Origin: Cerioporus squamosus
Lineage: Eukaryota > Basidiomycota > Agaricomycetes > Polyporales > Polyporaceae
Assembly: GCA_022592435.1 (NCBI GenBank)
Contig: JABYQS010000380.1
Span: 1-26,152 of the forward strand
Reading direction: 5' to 3'
DNA length: 26,152 bases
The notes below the pieces were generated by a model that ran no database searches, was not told the origin of the DNA, and saw only the letters and a list, made by a program, of their open reading frames with translations. Within the stretch, counting starts at the first letter, position 1. Every line of letters starts with the position of its first letter. The position numbers and the translations under genes are program-made. Positions 9,825 to 20,085 of the stretch are shown here, piece after piece.

Positions 9825-11000
9825 CTACAAGAGCCCGTCCAAGTAGTTGGCAGCCTGAGGCTTCGACGGTGAAGGCTCCGAAGCAGGAGGTGAAGATTTC
9901 TTCTGGGGTGGGGGGAGGTAGTCCGCAATAATAGAGTCGAAGTCCGCAGGCTCTTTTGGAACTGGGGCGATTCATAAGCACTCTACTACCGCCCGAGTCA
10001 AGGATGCAAGACTCACCTGCAGCCGCACGCGCCTTGATCGACGCCTCAAGCATATTGCCCACGATCAGTCTGCGGACCGCCGCGCCATCCAGGAGAGCGG
10101 GCTGCTCCTTCTTCTCGACCTTCGCTCCAGTCTTCGCGTCAGTCTTGGGGTCGGGAGCGGGGGTTTCATGGAAGGTGCCCATTGGCGAGGACGCGAGACC
10201 GAGATGCGCGAGGATATCGCCCTTGGTGAGCATTCCGCGCACACCCGTGCCCTTAATCGCGTCGACGTCTGCCTGCGTGATGCCGTGCTCCTGTATCAGT
10301 CGGAGAACAGACGGGAAGAGTGGACGGGAGGTCTTCGGGATCTCGTGGTGGGAGGAAGGAGGAGCGGACGTCTTCTTCACGGCAGCGGGGGGTGGCTGCG
10401 AGGAAGCGGACGAGGAGGGTTGGGCGGTGGGCTGGGGCTGGGATGGCTGCGCGGAGGAGGCGTGCTCGTCTGCGGGTGCTTCAAGGTTGGAGATGTCGTC
10501 GCCCTCTTCCGCGAGGAGGGCAATGGTCTTCCCTACTGGTACGTTCTTCGTGCCGTCGGGAGCCTGCAAGCATGTCATGGGTATGTAGAGCATTAACCAT
10601 TTCGAGTATAACACACCAAGATCTTCCCCACGACACCATCGTCTTGCGCCTCCACGTCAATGGTGGCCTTGTCCGTCTCCTGGAACGTCGAGTGGGCTCG
10701 TCAGCGCTCTCTCTTGACGAAAGTTTGGGGTTGCAGACTTACAATCTCCAAGAGCACGTCCCCAGCAGCAAACGTGTCGCCGTCCTTCACCTTCCACGAC
10801 GCAATACCTCCCTCTGTCATCGTCGGCGACATGGCAGGCATCGCGAATTTCGTGACCGCGTTCCGCGCCGCGGTCATGTGCATCCCTGTGAGTATTGAGA
10901 GTCAGCTACAGTGTCTCGCTATCCATACACTTTAGTACTCACATCTTCTGCTCGACGTCGAGCGAAGGGCCGCCTTGGAGACGTGGTGGAGGGACTGCAT
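9825..11000 (-). CDS. PDX1: Pyruvate dehydrogenase complex E3-binding protein (protein X)
   Basis: Five exons (10943-11000, 10743-10885, 10617-10679, 10017-10563, 9825-9961) join in phase to 315 residues. The protein anchors E3 (dihydrolipoamide dehydrogenase) to the E2 core in the mitochondrial matrix. The N-terminus (MQSLHHVSKAALRSTSSRRW) is basic, hydroxylated and lacks acids, as in a mitochondrial presequence. A lipoyl domain covers about residues 31-108, with KFAMPAMSPTMTEGG and the lipoylation site ETDKATIDVE (Lys71) split by introns. An Ala/Pro/Ser/Gln linker follows. The E3-binding domain is at about 169-210 (LFPSVLRLIQEHGI through GVRGMLTKGDILAHLG). It ends with FDSIIADYLPPP and a short tail. 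There is no acyltransferase domain or HxxxD motif, which separates it from the E2 subunit. It is divergent from SCAP. Confidence 0.93.
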
Positions 11001-11439
11001 TTTGGTGGTCAAGGTCGTACGTTCAGCTCGCAAGACGCGCTTGCTCACCTTCGTCACAGCGCGCTCAGGGCGTCTATTGCTCCGGCGAAACCCGACACGC
11101 GTGTGCCTCGCGTGAGACCGCTCACGTACATGCGCGAAGCAGGCCTCTCCTGCCAGTGCGCGACCTTGTCGCCGGGAATTATAGAGTCTCGGAGTAATCA
11201 GAACCCAAAGCATAGTTCGAGAGTGAACTTTCACGACTTAGAGGGCCAAAATAGCCTTGTCTGTTGCGCGGTCCGAGGAGGGGGTCGGGGGAAGCCCCTA
11301 CAAACGCCCGGCTGCCTCGGACCCGGCGGAGGCATTGCTTCACTCTGCTTTCCCCCGTCATCATGATCCTCCTCCTCTCGTCTGTTGCTGTCTGAACATC
11401 GACCAGAGCCTGCCGACAGACTCGACGACACGCGGAGGG
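11001..11439. promoter_or_regulatory. Divergent promoter of PDX1 (-) and SCAP (+)
   Basis: The 439 bp between the two ATGs holds both promoters and 5' UTRs. An AT-rich patch GGAATTATAGAGTC near 11174 may act as a core element. I do not see a clear sterol regulatory element. Open frames through it are short and unlike known proteins. Confidence 0.4.
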
Positions 11440-14400
11440 ATGAACACAACACTCGCATCCGCGCTGCAGCGCGCGAGGCTCATCGGAACACAATTCTTCT
11501 ATCGCTTCGGCATGTGCGTATCTACTGGTTTTCTCTCCTCCCCTTCTACCATATTCAACCCTCTACAGCCACTGCGCAACCCATCAAATACGCCTTATCC
11601 TTGTCTCCTCCGTTGTCATCACATCTCTCTTGTTCCCCGCTATCGCCAGCTACTACTCGTCCCAGACTCAGTACTTCGCCGGCTTCACCCTCCGTGTGCT
11701 CGACTCCTTCCTCACACCTGATGATATCTCAAGCTACTTCGCACAACACGACTTACGACACCTGTGGGAGGGTGATGCGGCCTTGCGCGTAAGGGGAGAC
11801 TCCGTTGCCCGGGCGAGATGCGGGATGGAGGGCATTCTGCGGGAGGAACGTGTCTTGGTAGGCAGCATCTCTCCCGAGGAAGGTCTCGGGGCCCTTGACA
11901 AGAGTACTCTGCACGCTACCCTCAAATTGGAACACCGAATATCAGAAGTCCTCTCGAATCGCGGTATCCCCTGTTTGCAGACGCGCGAGGGGTCCTGTTT
12001 TGCCCTCAGTCCCTTGGTCTTCTGGAACTATGACGAACAAACTCTGGCAAACGACGACAACGTCTTGGATACACTCAACTTGGCTCAAAACATCTCTATC
12101 TCCGGTGTGCCGATAACACCGGACATGGTTCTCGCAGGCCGTGAACTTCTGGACCCACATTCCGATCACATCGACGCAGCAATGTTCTTGGTTCTCACGT
12201 ACTTCTTCCCTGAGGCTGATTGTTTCAGCAAGGAGGGGCATTTCCAGTGGCTACACGCTTTGGAGGATGCCACTGGAAGCGCGGGTGAGCTCGTTGTTCT
12301 TGCTCAAGAGCCTCGTTTGATCGCTTTGGAGGTGAGCCAGGCCTGACCTCGTACGAGCCGAATGCTGACGGTTCCGCAACAGTATCGGCAAAATGTGTCT
12401 CTGCGAAATCGCTTCACCATCCTATCGCTGTTCACATACGTGACCTACGCCACGTTCAGCATCTACTGCTTCAGGCTATTCCACCAAATGGACATGGTGC
12501 ACTCCCGCATTGGTCTTGCGTTCACGGGACTTGTCGAAATCGTGGTCAGTACGATTACTAGTGTCAGCGTCTGCGCGCTGGTTGGCTTCCGCGTAACTAT
12601 GGTGCCTCTGGAGTTGTTTCCTATCATCGTCGTATTCATCGGTGTCGAGAATATGGCTAGCATCGTACGTAGGAGTCCTTCTGCCCATCCATACGAATTC
12701 TGATGCTCTCCGCAGGTCGATGCAGTGGTGAAAACATCCATAACCCTCCCCGTTAAGGAGCGGATTGCTCAAGGCCTCAGTCGTGCGGGGACTTCAAACA
12801 CTCTCAAGGTTGTGTCGTACAACGCCGTTCTCGGTGTGATTGCGGTCTTCGCCACAGGTGCAATCAGGCAGTTCTGCGCCTTCTCCATCGTCGTCCTCGT
12901 GGCCCATTGGTTCTTGGTGCACACTTTCTTCGTGACTGTCGTATCTATTGATATTCAACGCCTCGAGGTATTCTCAATTTCACGACCGCGCGAGAAGCTT
13001 TAGCTGACCCTTCTCGCAGCTCGACGAATTATTACGCCAAGGCACCAACCTCACTCCCACGACTATCACAGACCCGAGGAACACCACCGTGCAGCCCTCC
13101 AAGTCGAAGCTAGGTTCCACGTGGCAGGCGTCGAGAGATCTTATGCGTGGTCGGCCAGGGAAGAACATCAGTCTATTTCTGGTTTGTCGCCACTTCATCC
13201 CTCTGCTCGACCGGTTCTGATTTTGACTGAAGCTTCTCGCCATCACTGCGACACTCTACTATACCACGTCTCCCCAAGCGGTTGGGAGCAAACCAGCGAC
13301 CAAGGCGCCGGCGCGAAACCCACTGGCACACTTATCGAAGGGCCAGATTCTCACTCCAGATATCATCTCTCCCGCGCAACGGGTATGGCAAATCCTTAAT
13401 CCGCATGGAGACCCCCTTGTCCATGTCCGCATCGAGTCGCCCACCATCCTCGTTCTTGGCGATACGGACACCAAGGTCCTGGACCCCGTGTCCGCGGACC
13501 CCGCAAAGCCTTCCAGACCACGCGTGTCGCGCTTCCGGGCTGGTATACTCCGCCCAGTCGTATGGCTGCTGAAGACCTTTGTCATGCCTATCACCGGAAC
13601 TACACTGCTGCTGTACGGGCTCCTGCTGTACCTGCTCAAGGACGCGGAGTTACTGGAGGCCCAGAGGCACGCTACTGAGCCGGAGGCTCCGACATCAGAC
13701 GAGGCCGTCTCTGTGGAGGGTGGCATATCCTTCACAACTCTACCTCGCGCGTTCGCCACGGACGTCGACCTTATCGCTTCTAGTGAGGACGGGAAGACGA
13801 TTGCGACCGTTGGTCTGCAGAATGAGTTAGTCATCTGGCGAACCGAGACGCAGTCGCACGTCGTGGTCGACACCTCCAATTTTGTCCTCGGCAGTGCGAG
13901 CACTCCTTCCGCTGCTACGACCATCACAGCGGTAGCTATGAATAGCTTGGGCAATGTCTGCGCTGTTGGCACTGGCTCCGGAACCATCGCTGTCTTCCTC
14001 ATCGGGAAGGACCAGATCAAGCCCCTCCCACACCTCCAACTCGACCAGCTCACCTTCGGCGTCACTTCCCTTCACTTCACAAGCTCGTTCAAGGCCGGGA
14101 CCGGTGGCACAACATCCACCCGGCCTACGAGCCCTGTGGCAGACTCGGCTTCACAGCTGACATGTCATCTCTATGCCTCGTACGAAAGCGACTACGTGGT
14201 CGAGTGGGATATCTTGTCCTTCACTAGTCCCCGGTACATCCGACCCTCTCGTGCCGCTTCGGTCATGAAGTCCATGCTCCTCCCTATCCAGGCAGACGGC
14301 CGGCTTCTCGTTGGCTTCTCGCTGGACGATGGGGTGTTCGAGTTATGCGACGTCAACAGGGCAAACCCGGTGTTCGCAGGCGAATGTTCCATCGCGGCAG

Positions 14401-15578
14401 GCAACCCCTCAGATCAAGTGGCCAAGGCACATGTCTGCAGCGTCGAACTGGATGGGATGAATAGGATCCTTGTCGCCGCCGCCACCCAGGCTGGCGTCAT
14501 CTCTCTCTGGGACGTATGCACGCGCGAGTGCCTGTTCATCCTCGAGGAGCCTTTTGGCGATATCGGCGCCTTGAAGCTCTCCCCCGTGCATACATCTGTG
14601 TGCACTACATGCGGCGAACTCCCAGTCGAGAACTTCTCCATCACCTTCTCCGTGGGGCATATCGTTCAGTTCTATCGCGCCTACTTGACTCTGCCCACGC
14701 GCCGGTGTTCATGTCCACGCAACCTACCACAGCAAGCGCCTCGATCCAGCCTTCTGAGCCACCGCTCTCGAAGCGGGAGCAGTGCGTCAGTGGCTTCGAC
14801 CGGGAGCAACACTCCCGTTCGCCCTCGTTCCAGGATGTCATCCATATCGGAGTCGCCTCCGAGCGCATTCCCAGTGTCCGGCCATGGTGTGCACTCGCGT
14901 CGTGCCTCAGACAAAGACACCCTCCGGCGGGCTTCGGAGACGTTCTTCCTGAACAATCCCGACTACTTCGAGGACGAGGCGCCTCTGGGGCCGCAGGATG
15001 TAACACCAGCATCAAGCTATCTCGCGGCGCCTGCTCAGCCGTCCATATGGCAGAGCCTCGTCGTGGTGCGGGTCGCCGAGGCGACCGTCGAGCGCGGAGG
15101 CTGGGACGTGGGGCGCGACAAGGTCGTTGGCATACGCCGTCGAGCTCGACAACCACTCCCGCGGCGGACACGCACAGACCCGAAGGCGCATATCCTGTCG
15201 GAGTATTCGGGCGGGCTGACGGCAGCCGCCCTCGATAGGTGGGAGCTGTGGACTTTTGACCCGACGGAGGGCCGCCTGCAAACGTCGCCTCTGCTCGCCC
15301 TCAGCCGCGAGCCGCCGCGACGGCGGAAGTACGAGACGAACGCGAGCACGGGCTCGGTTCGCCTCACTGCGCCGCTGCCGAAGCGGAGGGGCGTCGTACC
15401 GAGGCTGCACTTCACACGGGTGTCGCCGTTCGTGAGCACCCCCAGCTGCTGTCTCGCCGGGTTCGGGAACACGGTTGGCCTGTTCAGGTTTGACGCTGCG
15501 CTGGCTGGGAGCTCGGGTCAAGGACCGTCCTCGAGGCCACCTAAAGAGGGCAGACATGGATCCGTGAAGGCTGAGTGA
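11440..15578 (+). CDS. SCAP: SREBP cleavage-activating protein (SCAP), sterol-sensing
   Basis: Six exons (11440-11513, 11569-12331, 12383-12664, 12716-12967, 13020-13181, 13233-15578) join in phase to 1,292 residues. SCAP is an ER membrane escort that carries the SREBP transcription factor to the Golgi when sterol (or, in fungi, oxygen) is low. Transmembrane segment 1 is near residues 31-51, preceded by FGIHCATHQ, like the animal GLFCASHP. A large lumenal loop follows. The sterol-sensing domain spans about 290-450, with LELFPIIVVFIGVENMASI. VKERIAQGLS and TVVSIDIQRLELDEL closely match animal SCAP, including the COPII-binding loop. Further membrane segments lie near 509-525 and 618-648. The cytosolic C-terminal half has WD40-like strands (TIATVGLQNELVIWR, GVISLWDVCTRECLFIL) interrupted by a Ser/Arg-rich disordered insert. 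The start is supported by homology from the first codons. Confidence 0.94.
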
Positions 15579-15957
15579 GGGTCAAATGCCGTGCAATTCC
15601 TCCTTGGGTGTATCGCGGGCTAGATATATTTGTACGTGGTCTTGTATAATCTCTCGTAACTGCCTAGATGGCCTCGTCAGTGCGTTCTGCGGGTACGTGC
15701 TATGTGTTGCATATATCTCTGCACCCTATGTATAGTTGCTGTGTTGCAGTCTCCTCTGTGTAGATTGCTGACATGTAAATTTTTGTCTGACTATACTGGC
15801 TTCGTCTTCCTCACCCAGAACGATATGAGCCCATTCTGCCACGGTAACCTCGGCAAGACCAGTGCTTCCTGAGGGTAGCCTCGCTCAGTAATGGTCGCGC
15901 CTCACAGTAAGCTCCTGTTTGATCGGGATCCCAAATAGTCACAAATGCGTTCTCTCT

Positions 15958-16112
15958 TATAAGGATATCTGCGCATTGCCCACACTCTCTCTTACCGACT
16001 CTACACTGCGGTTCCTAGGTGAGCAATTCCCAACATCTGTGGGCTCCCACTGGGCGTTCGGATGGTTGACAAGTCATGTTTCGGGTCACTTCCAATTCTG
16101 TCCAAAAGCCAG
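15958..16112 (+). promoter_or_regulatory. TATA box and 5' UTR intron of the family B gene at 16117
   Basis: TATAAGG at 15958 is followed about 60 bp later by a donor (CTAG|GTGAGC, 16019). An acceptor lies at 16108 or 16112, just before ATG 16117. Removing this intron removes two out-of-frame ATGs (near 16062 and 16077). The related gene at 21372 has the same arrangement, which supports it. The rest of the 15579-16116 gap (SCAP 3' region) shows no gene. Confidence 0.5.
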
Positions 16113-16116
16113 AGTG

Positions 16117-17877
16117 ATGCCGCCGGCCCATATCGATTTCACCTCCGTAGATTCGCCCACTTCCTCCAGCACCGTCACGATCAGGCTGGAAGATCTTCGC
16201 CGACTTGACCCCTCTCGCATACCCCACGCCGAGTTCGTCGACGATCGTCTTGCACAGCTCGAAGGGTCGATCGATGCCATCCGAGACGTTGTCGTTCACC
16301 TTAGGGGACTCCACAACGCGAACGCGAAGGTCTCTCGTATTCCGCCCGAGCTCCTGACCAGTATATTCTCATACCTCCAGGACCAGGATGCAGACCTCGT
16401 TCGCATCACCCTTGTGTGCCATGAGTGGCGCAAGGTTGCTTTGGACAGTTCGCACATATGGACAAGGGTCATCGTCACCAGTAGCGTCGAGAAAGGAGAG
16501 GCATACATCCAACGGTCTCGACGACGGCTGGTCGACGTCTACTTCAAGCCTTCTTCGGACCAAGTCGTCTGGAAGTTCCCTCGGATGCTACGTCTCGTGG
16601 CCGACCGACTGCGCGCCGTCGTTGTCGAGGCCTCGGACGCATCGACCATCGGGTACCTCATGGCCCAAATGTGGTCTCTCTCCGCTCCTCATCTTGAGAC
16701 ACTCCATCTACTCGGCAAAGTTGTCACCGATTTCGATAGGATCGTGGTCGAGAAGCTCGAGCGCGGCCGCGAGATGTTCATAGTCCCGACCAACTGGGAA
16801 GAGAACCTCCCACATACTCCCGCACTCCGCTCCTTACGTCTGCACCCGATCGGCCTTAGCTGGCACTCCACCCTTTACAGCGGCTTATCTGTGCTCGAGT
16901 TGAGAGTTCCGGGGATGATTCAACCAACTCTGGGGCGCGTATTGGAGATCCTAAGGCAATGCCCAGGTCTCGAGTCCCTGCACCTGGATCTTTCCGCCCT
17001 CGTCGACCCTATCGTTCCCGAAGACGATTCCACGGATGTGTCCCTCCCATTACTCTCGACATGCACGCTCGTCTCCCTTCCTCCAACCAGCATCGCAGAC
17101 CTCCTGTCTCACCTGATCTTGCCGCCTGCCACTAGATATCGGATAGTCACCAGGGCGATTGACCGAAGCATGGACCTCGAACCCCCCGACTATGCTGTTC
17201 TTCCCGAGGATTGCAATCGTCTGACAGGATTGGCAACGATCCGCATGATCGAGTTCTCGGCCGATATTGCCAATGGACTCGTTCACATTCATTGCTATCA
17301 TCCATCCATCGGTGGCCTCGGAGATCCGATCCTTGCACACAGCGTCTTTGTACAGAACGAGGTCGACGAGGTGTTTACAGCACTGGGGAGCACCTTCCAC
17401 CTGGGCGAAGTGGACACCCCCGTGGTGACAGGCGTACGCATCAATACTCATGCAATGGTGGACGAAATGTGGAGCAGTATCTTCGACGGCATGCAAGAGC
17501 TCCGCACGTTGCGTTTGATTGGTTTAGACTCGCATACCATCGCAAGCGCATTCGATCATCTGCAGTCAGAGCACTGGGCGGGCATACCCTGTAGCGAGCT
17601 AGAGGAGATCGAGCTTGTGGACGTCTCGCTCCATGAGAGGTGGCTGGTCAGGGACCTCGTCGACTGTGTCAGTTACCGGAAGGACTTTTGGTTCTACGCT
17701 CAAGAGGCTCGACCTTCTGGAGGCCAGGGCTGTGCCCGACGAGATGGTGGTTGCTCTCAAGGACTTAGAAGTGGAGGTGTCGGTCAACATAAGCTGACTG
17801 CTTGCTTTCTACACTGCGTCATGTGTCACGTACCCATGCATGCACATCATTATTGCCGAGTGTTCAAAGTGAATTGA
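16117..17877 (+). CDS. Family B F-box protein with frameshifted C-terminus
   Basis: The ATG at 16117 is the first in frame and opens a single-exon frame of 586 residues. An F-box lies at about residues 72-118 (VSRIPPELLTSIFSYL through LVCHEWRKVALDSSHIW). This suggests a substrate adaptor for an SCF ubiquitin ligase, substrate unknown. Leucine-rich blocks follow (ALRSLRLHPIGLSWH, VLEILRQCPGLESLHLDL, ELRTLRLIGLDSHTI), like a degenerate LRR. After VSYRKDF the frame becomes unlike the family (poly-Gly/Arg, Cys-rich). The +1 frame from there reads STLKRLDLLEARAVPDEMV and stops at 17795-17797, which matches the C-terminus of the 21372 gene better. One extra T in the run at 17686-17689 would explain it. 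Either the gene was recently damaged or the assembly has an error; the first 520 residues are sound. Confidence 0.8.
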   Translation: MPPAHIDFTSVDSPTSSSTVTIRLEDLRRLDPSRIPHAEFVDDRLAQLEGSIDAIRDVVVHLRGLHNANAKVSRIPPELLTSIFSYLQDQDADLVRITLVCHEWRKVALDSSHIWTRVIVTSSVEKGEAYIQRSRRRLVDVYFKPSSDQVVWKFPRMLRLVADRLRAVVVEASDASTIGYLMAQMWSLSAPHLETLHLLGKVVTDFDRIVVEKLERGREMFIVPTNWEENLPHTPALRSLRLHPIGLSWHSTLYSGLSVLELRVPGMIQPTLGRVLEILRQCPGLESLHLDLSALVDPIVPEDDSTDVSLPLLSTCTLVSLPPTSIADLLSHLILPPATRYRIVTRAIDRSMDLEPPDYAVLPEDCNRLTGLATIRMIEFSADIANGLVHIHCYHPSIGGLGDPILAHSVFVQNEVDEVFTALGSTFHLGEVDTPVVTGVRINTHAMVDEMWSSIFDGMQELRTLRLIGLDSHTIASAFDHLQSEHWAGIPCSELEEIELVDVSLHERWLVRDLVDCVSYRKDFWFYAQEARPSGGQGCARRDGGCSQGLRSGGVGQHKLTACFLHCVMCHVPMHAHHYCRVFKVN

Positions 17878-20085
17878 TGCCAAATAAACCCTGACGGCAG
17901 CCGGATGCGCTCTGAACAAAGCAAGTGCGCTTCATAACGCGGCCAATTCATGACCGACGTACATCGCAGATGTTGATGGCTCTATAGGCAGTGCACTCCG
18001 CCGGCACTGCGAACATGCTTCACACGATACGGAGCGTCGACGAGAGGAACTGATGCTTAGCGATGGAGTGATCCGTATGTCCAGGTGAACTGAGGAAGGG
18101 TTGTTCATGCATAGTAACAAAGTATCCCACTCATCACCGTCGCATCCTATGCCAGTGCGACACGCTCACCTCGTCTCAGTTCTCCGCACTTGCAATACCG
18201 CTCGCACTAGCTTCGTCGACGACGGAGGTCGAGCCATCCCGGATCCCGCGATCTTCCCCTTTCCTATCATCGCCCAGGCCGTGGCCAGGAGCCATCTAAT
18301 AATAAGGCGTTGTCCATTCAGTGATCAACCTCCATGACGCACTGGCACTCACCCCGCAGGTCTTAAACTTCAGCTTCTTCCCGAGCCCTCTCAGCCTAGA
18401 CGATAATGGCTGCAGCGAGTGGTCGGATATCAAGAAGAACACATCGAGCAGGACCGTCTGCAGCTCCGGAAACCTTCTAAGCGCGTCTTCAAGGCGTTCC
18501 CAGTCCAAGCTGAAGACCGGGTCATTCTCTTTGTCACCCACGGCGATGCTGAGGGTCAGCTGGCGCAGCTTTGGAAAGTGCGCAAAGCACAGGAGCTCGA
18601 GGTAAGTTGACCAGACGGCCAACATCATGTCTTCAGCATCAGCGTTGAAGTACTGCGTCGCCGCGCCGAGGTCGAGCATCAGATGTTCGAGGTTCGTGCA
18701 TGCAGATAGGCCGAGAATGTCCCAATGTACTGGGAAGACTGTGACGTACGGGTGCGTGAGCTTCACAAACAAAGTCAAGAGGATCACTGAAACTCGTCCT
18801 CACATAAATGTGCAAACGCGATGGGGTGGAGGAAGTAGAGATCCAGTCCACGCAAGGACGGCCCGAGTTGACGGATGAAGGAGCCATAGCCTGTGAGGAG
18901 GTCCCGCACGTCGTTCTCATCATCAATCGAGAGCGCATGACTGTTCGCTACGACATCGTAGGAAGCTGTCAAGGCTATAGACGATGCGCTGCTTGAGAGC
19001 GCACCAACGGATCGAAGAGTGGCGCAGAGGATTGGAAGCCAGCGAGGTTCGAGCTCGATATCCAAAGCGTGGATCTCGACGGGTCCTGCCGATGCAATTG
19101 ACCCCTCCTGGACGAGTCGCTCGGGCGAAGGAAGGCGCTCCTGGACTAGGTCCTCAAAGTCATCCTCCACCTCGGTGAGGTCCACCTTGTCGATGCTGGA
19201 GAACAGCCCGATGATGTTCATCAGGGAGAGGAACTTGCTCGTCTGGCAACATGACGCCACCAGCTTGAGGCGACGCAGGGACTGGCGATGAGGCGTGTCG
19301 ATCGTGACGCCGGGGTCCATCCGGAAGGGAGGAGGCTCGTAGATCTCAACGTCGCGCAGCTTTGGCAAGCTGGCGATTAGCTGCATGAGGCCACGGAGCG
19401 ATACGAAGTAGTCCATGTCCAAGCCGGCGCCGCTGAAGACCAAAGTTTGGACGTTCATGCGGATGGAGTCCGGAGCAGATAAGAGGAGTAGCGGGAGTGT
19501 CTCGGACTTCGCTCCTGAGACGCGCAATGTGCGGAAGAGGTACCTGCGTGCCGTTGAGTTCCAATCCTTGCAAACAAGGGAGCACGTCCGCAACGCCTGG
19601 AGGTCATTCCGTAGGCCTTCAACGATCATGTCCTCGAGCTCGACAGGCAAGAGAGGAGCAAGAGGCTCTGAGACCGACAGAAGAGTGGCCGCAGTTGCGC
19701 GGACTCGGTCGTGAGGGGGCAGTTCTCCTACGGGCCAGAAGGTGAACCGGGCGACAGACCAAACTAAGGACATTGTCCTGAGCATCGCGGTACACACACT
19801 ACCGTCACCGAAAGGTAAACGTACTGTCCAGGAAGAGCTCCGTCAAGTATTCGCCACACGCAGTGAGAAGCATGTCTGTTCGTGCAAGATGCAGGTGGGA
19901 CGCATACTTTTCAGATATATGGGCATCGGAGGAGTCCCTGAGTGCACACAAAGCTACGTTGGTGTTCTTTGTTACAGCATGTCCCCCCGCTTGCAGTACC
20001 GAGGACCAAGTGCATTCAATGCTGCCATAGCACGGTGAGATGAAGCAAAGAGGCAACTGTATAGGGCTTTCAGACGATGTTTAAT
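16420..20085 (-). repeat. Right arm of the inverted F-box module duplication
   Basis: This arm contains the family B gene (+) converging on the intact family A gene (-). It is the mirror of the left arm at 533-3120. The A parts match through all exons, introns and about 200 bp of upstream sequence. The B part matches only the middle of the gene, since the left relic lacks both ends. The 379 bp between the two genes on this arm (17797-18175) hold no gene that I can see. Confidence 0.68.
18176..19873 (-). CDS. Family A F-box protein, intact copy
   Basis: Four exons (19825-19873, 18804-19727, 18353-18738, 18176-18295) join in phase to 492 residues. The first exon reads MLLTACGEYLTELFLD. It was chosen because the left copy conserves it together with the GTACGT donor and the acceptor. 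An unspliced start at ATG 19785 (495 residues) is the alternative. The F-box is at about 41-83 (PLLPVELEDMIVEGL through TCSLVCKDWNSTARRYLF). Leucine-rich blocks follow (LPKLRDVEIYEPPPF, SLRRLKLVASCC, LRGLDLYFLHPIAF, TNLEHLMLDLGAA). It ends with a polar tail from exon 4, MAPGHGLGDDRKGEDRG. It probably recruits a target to SCF; the target is unknown. CATATATC about 50 bp upstream of the ATG may be its TATA box, and the left copy has lost it. Confidence 0.8.

Noticed and set aside
9956..10588. A 210-codon open frame on plus across PDX1
   Set aside because: It lies antisense to well-supported PDX1 exons and is Ala/Gly/Ser/Cys-rich, a shadow of the Pro/Ala linker codons.
14516..15238. A 240-codon plus frame inside SCAP
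   Set aside because: It overlaps the SCAP WD40 frame in another phase, has no family signature and no splice sites of its own.
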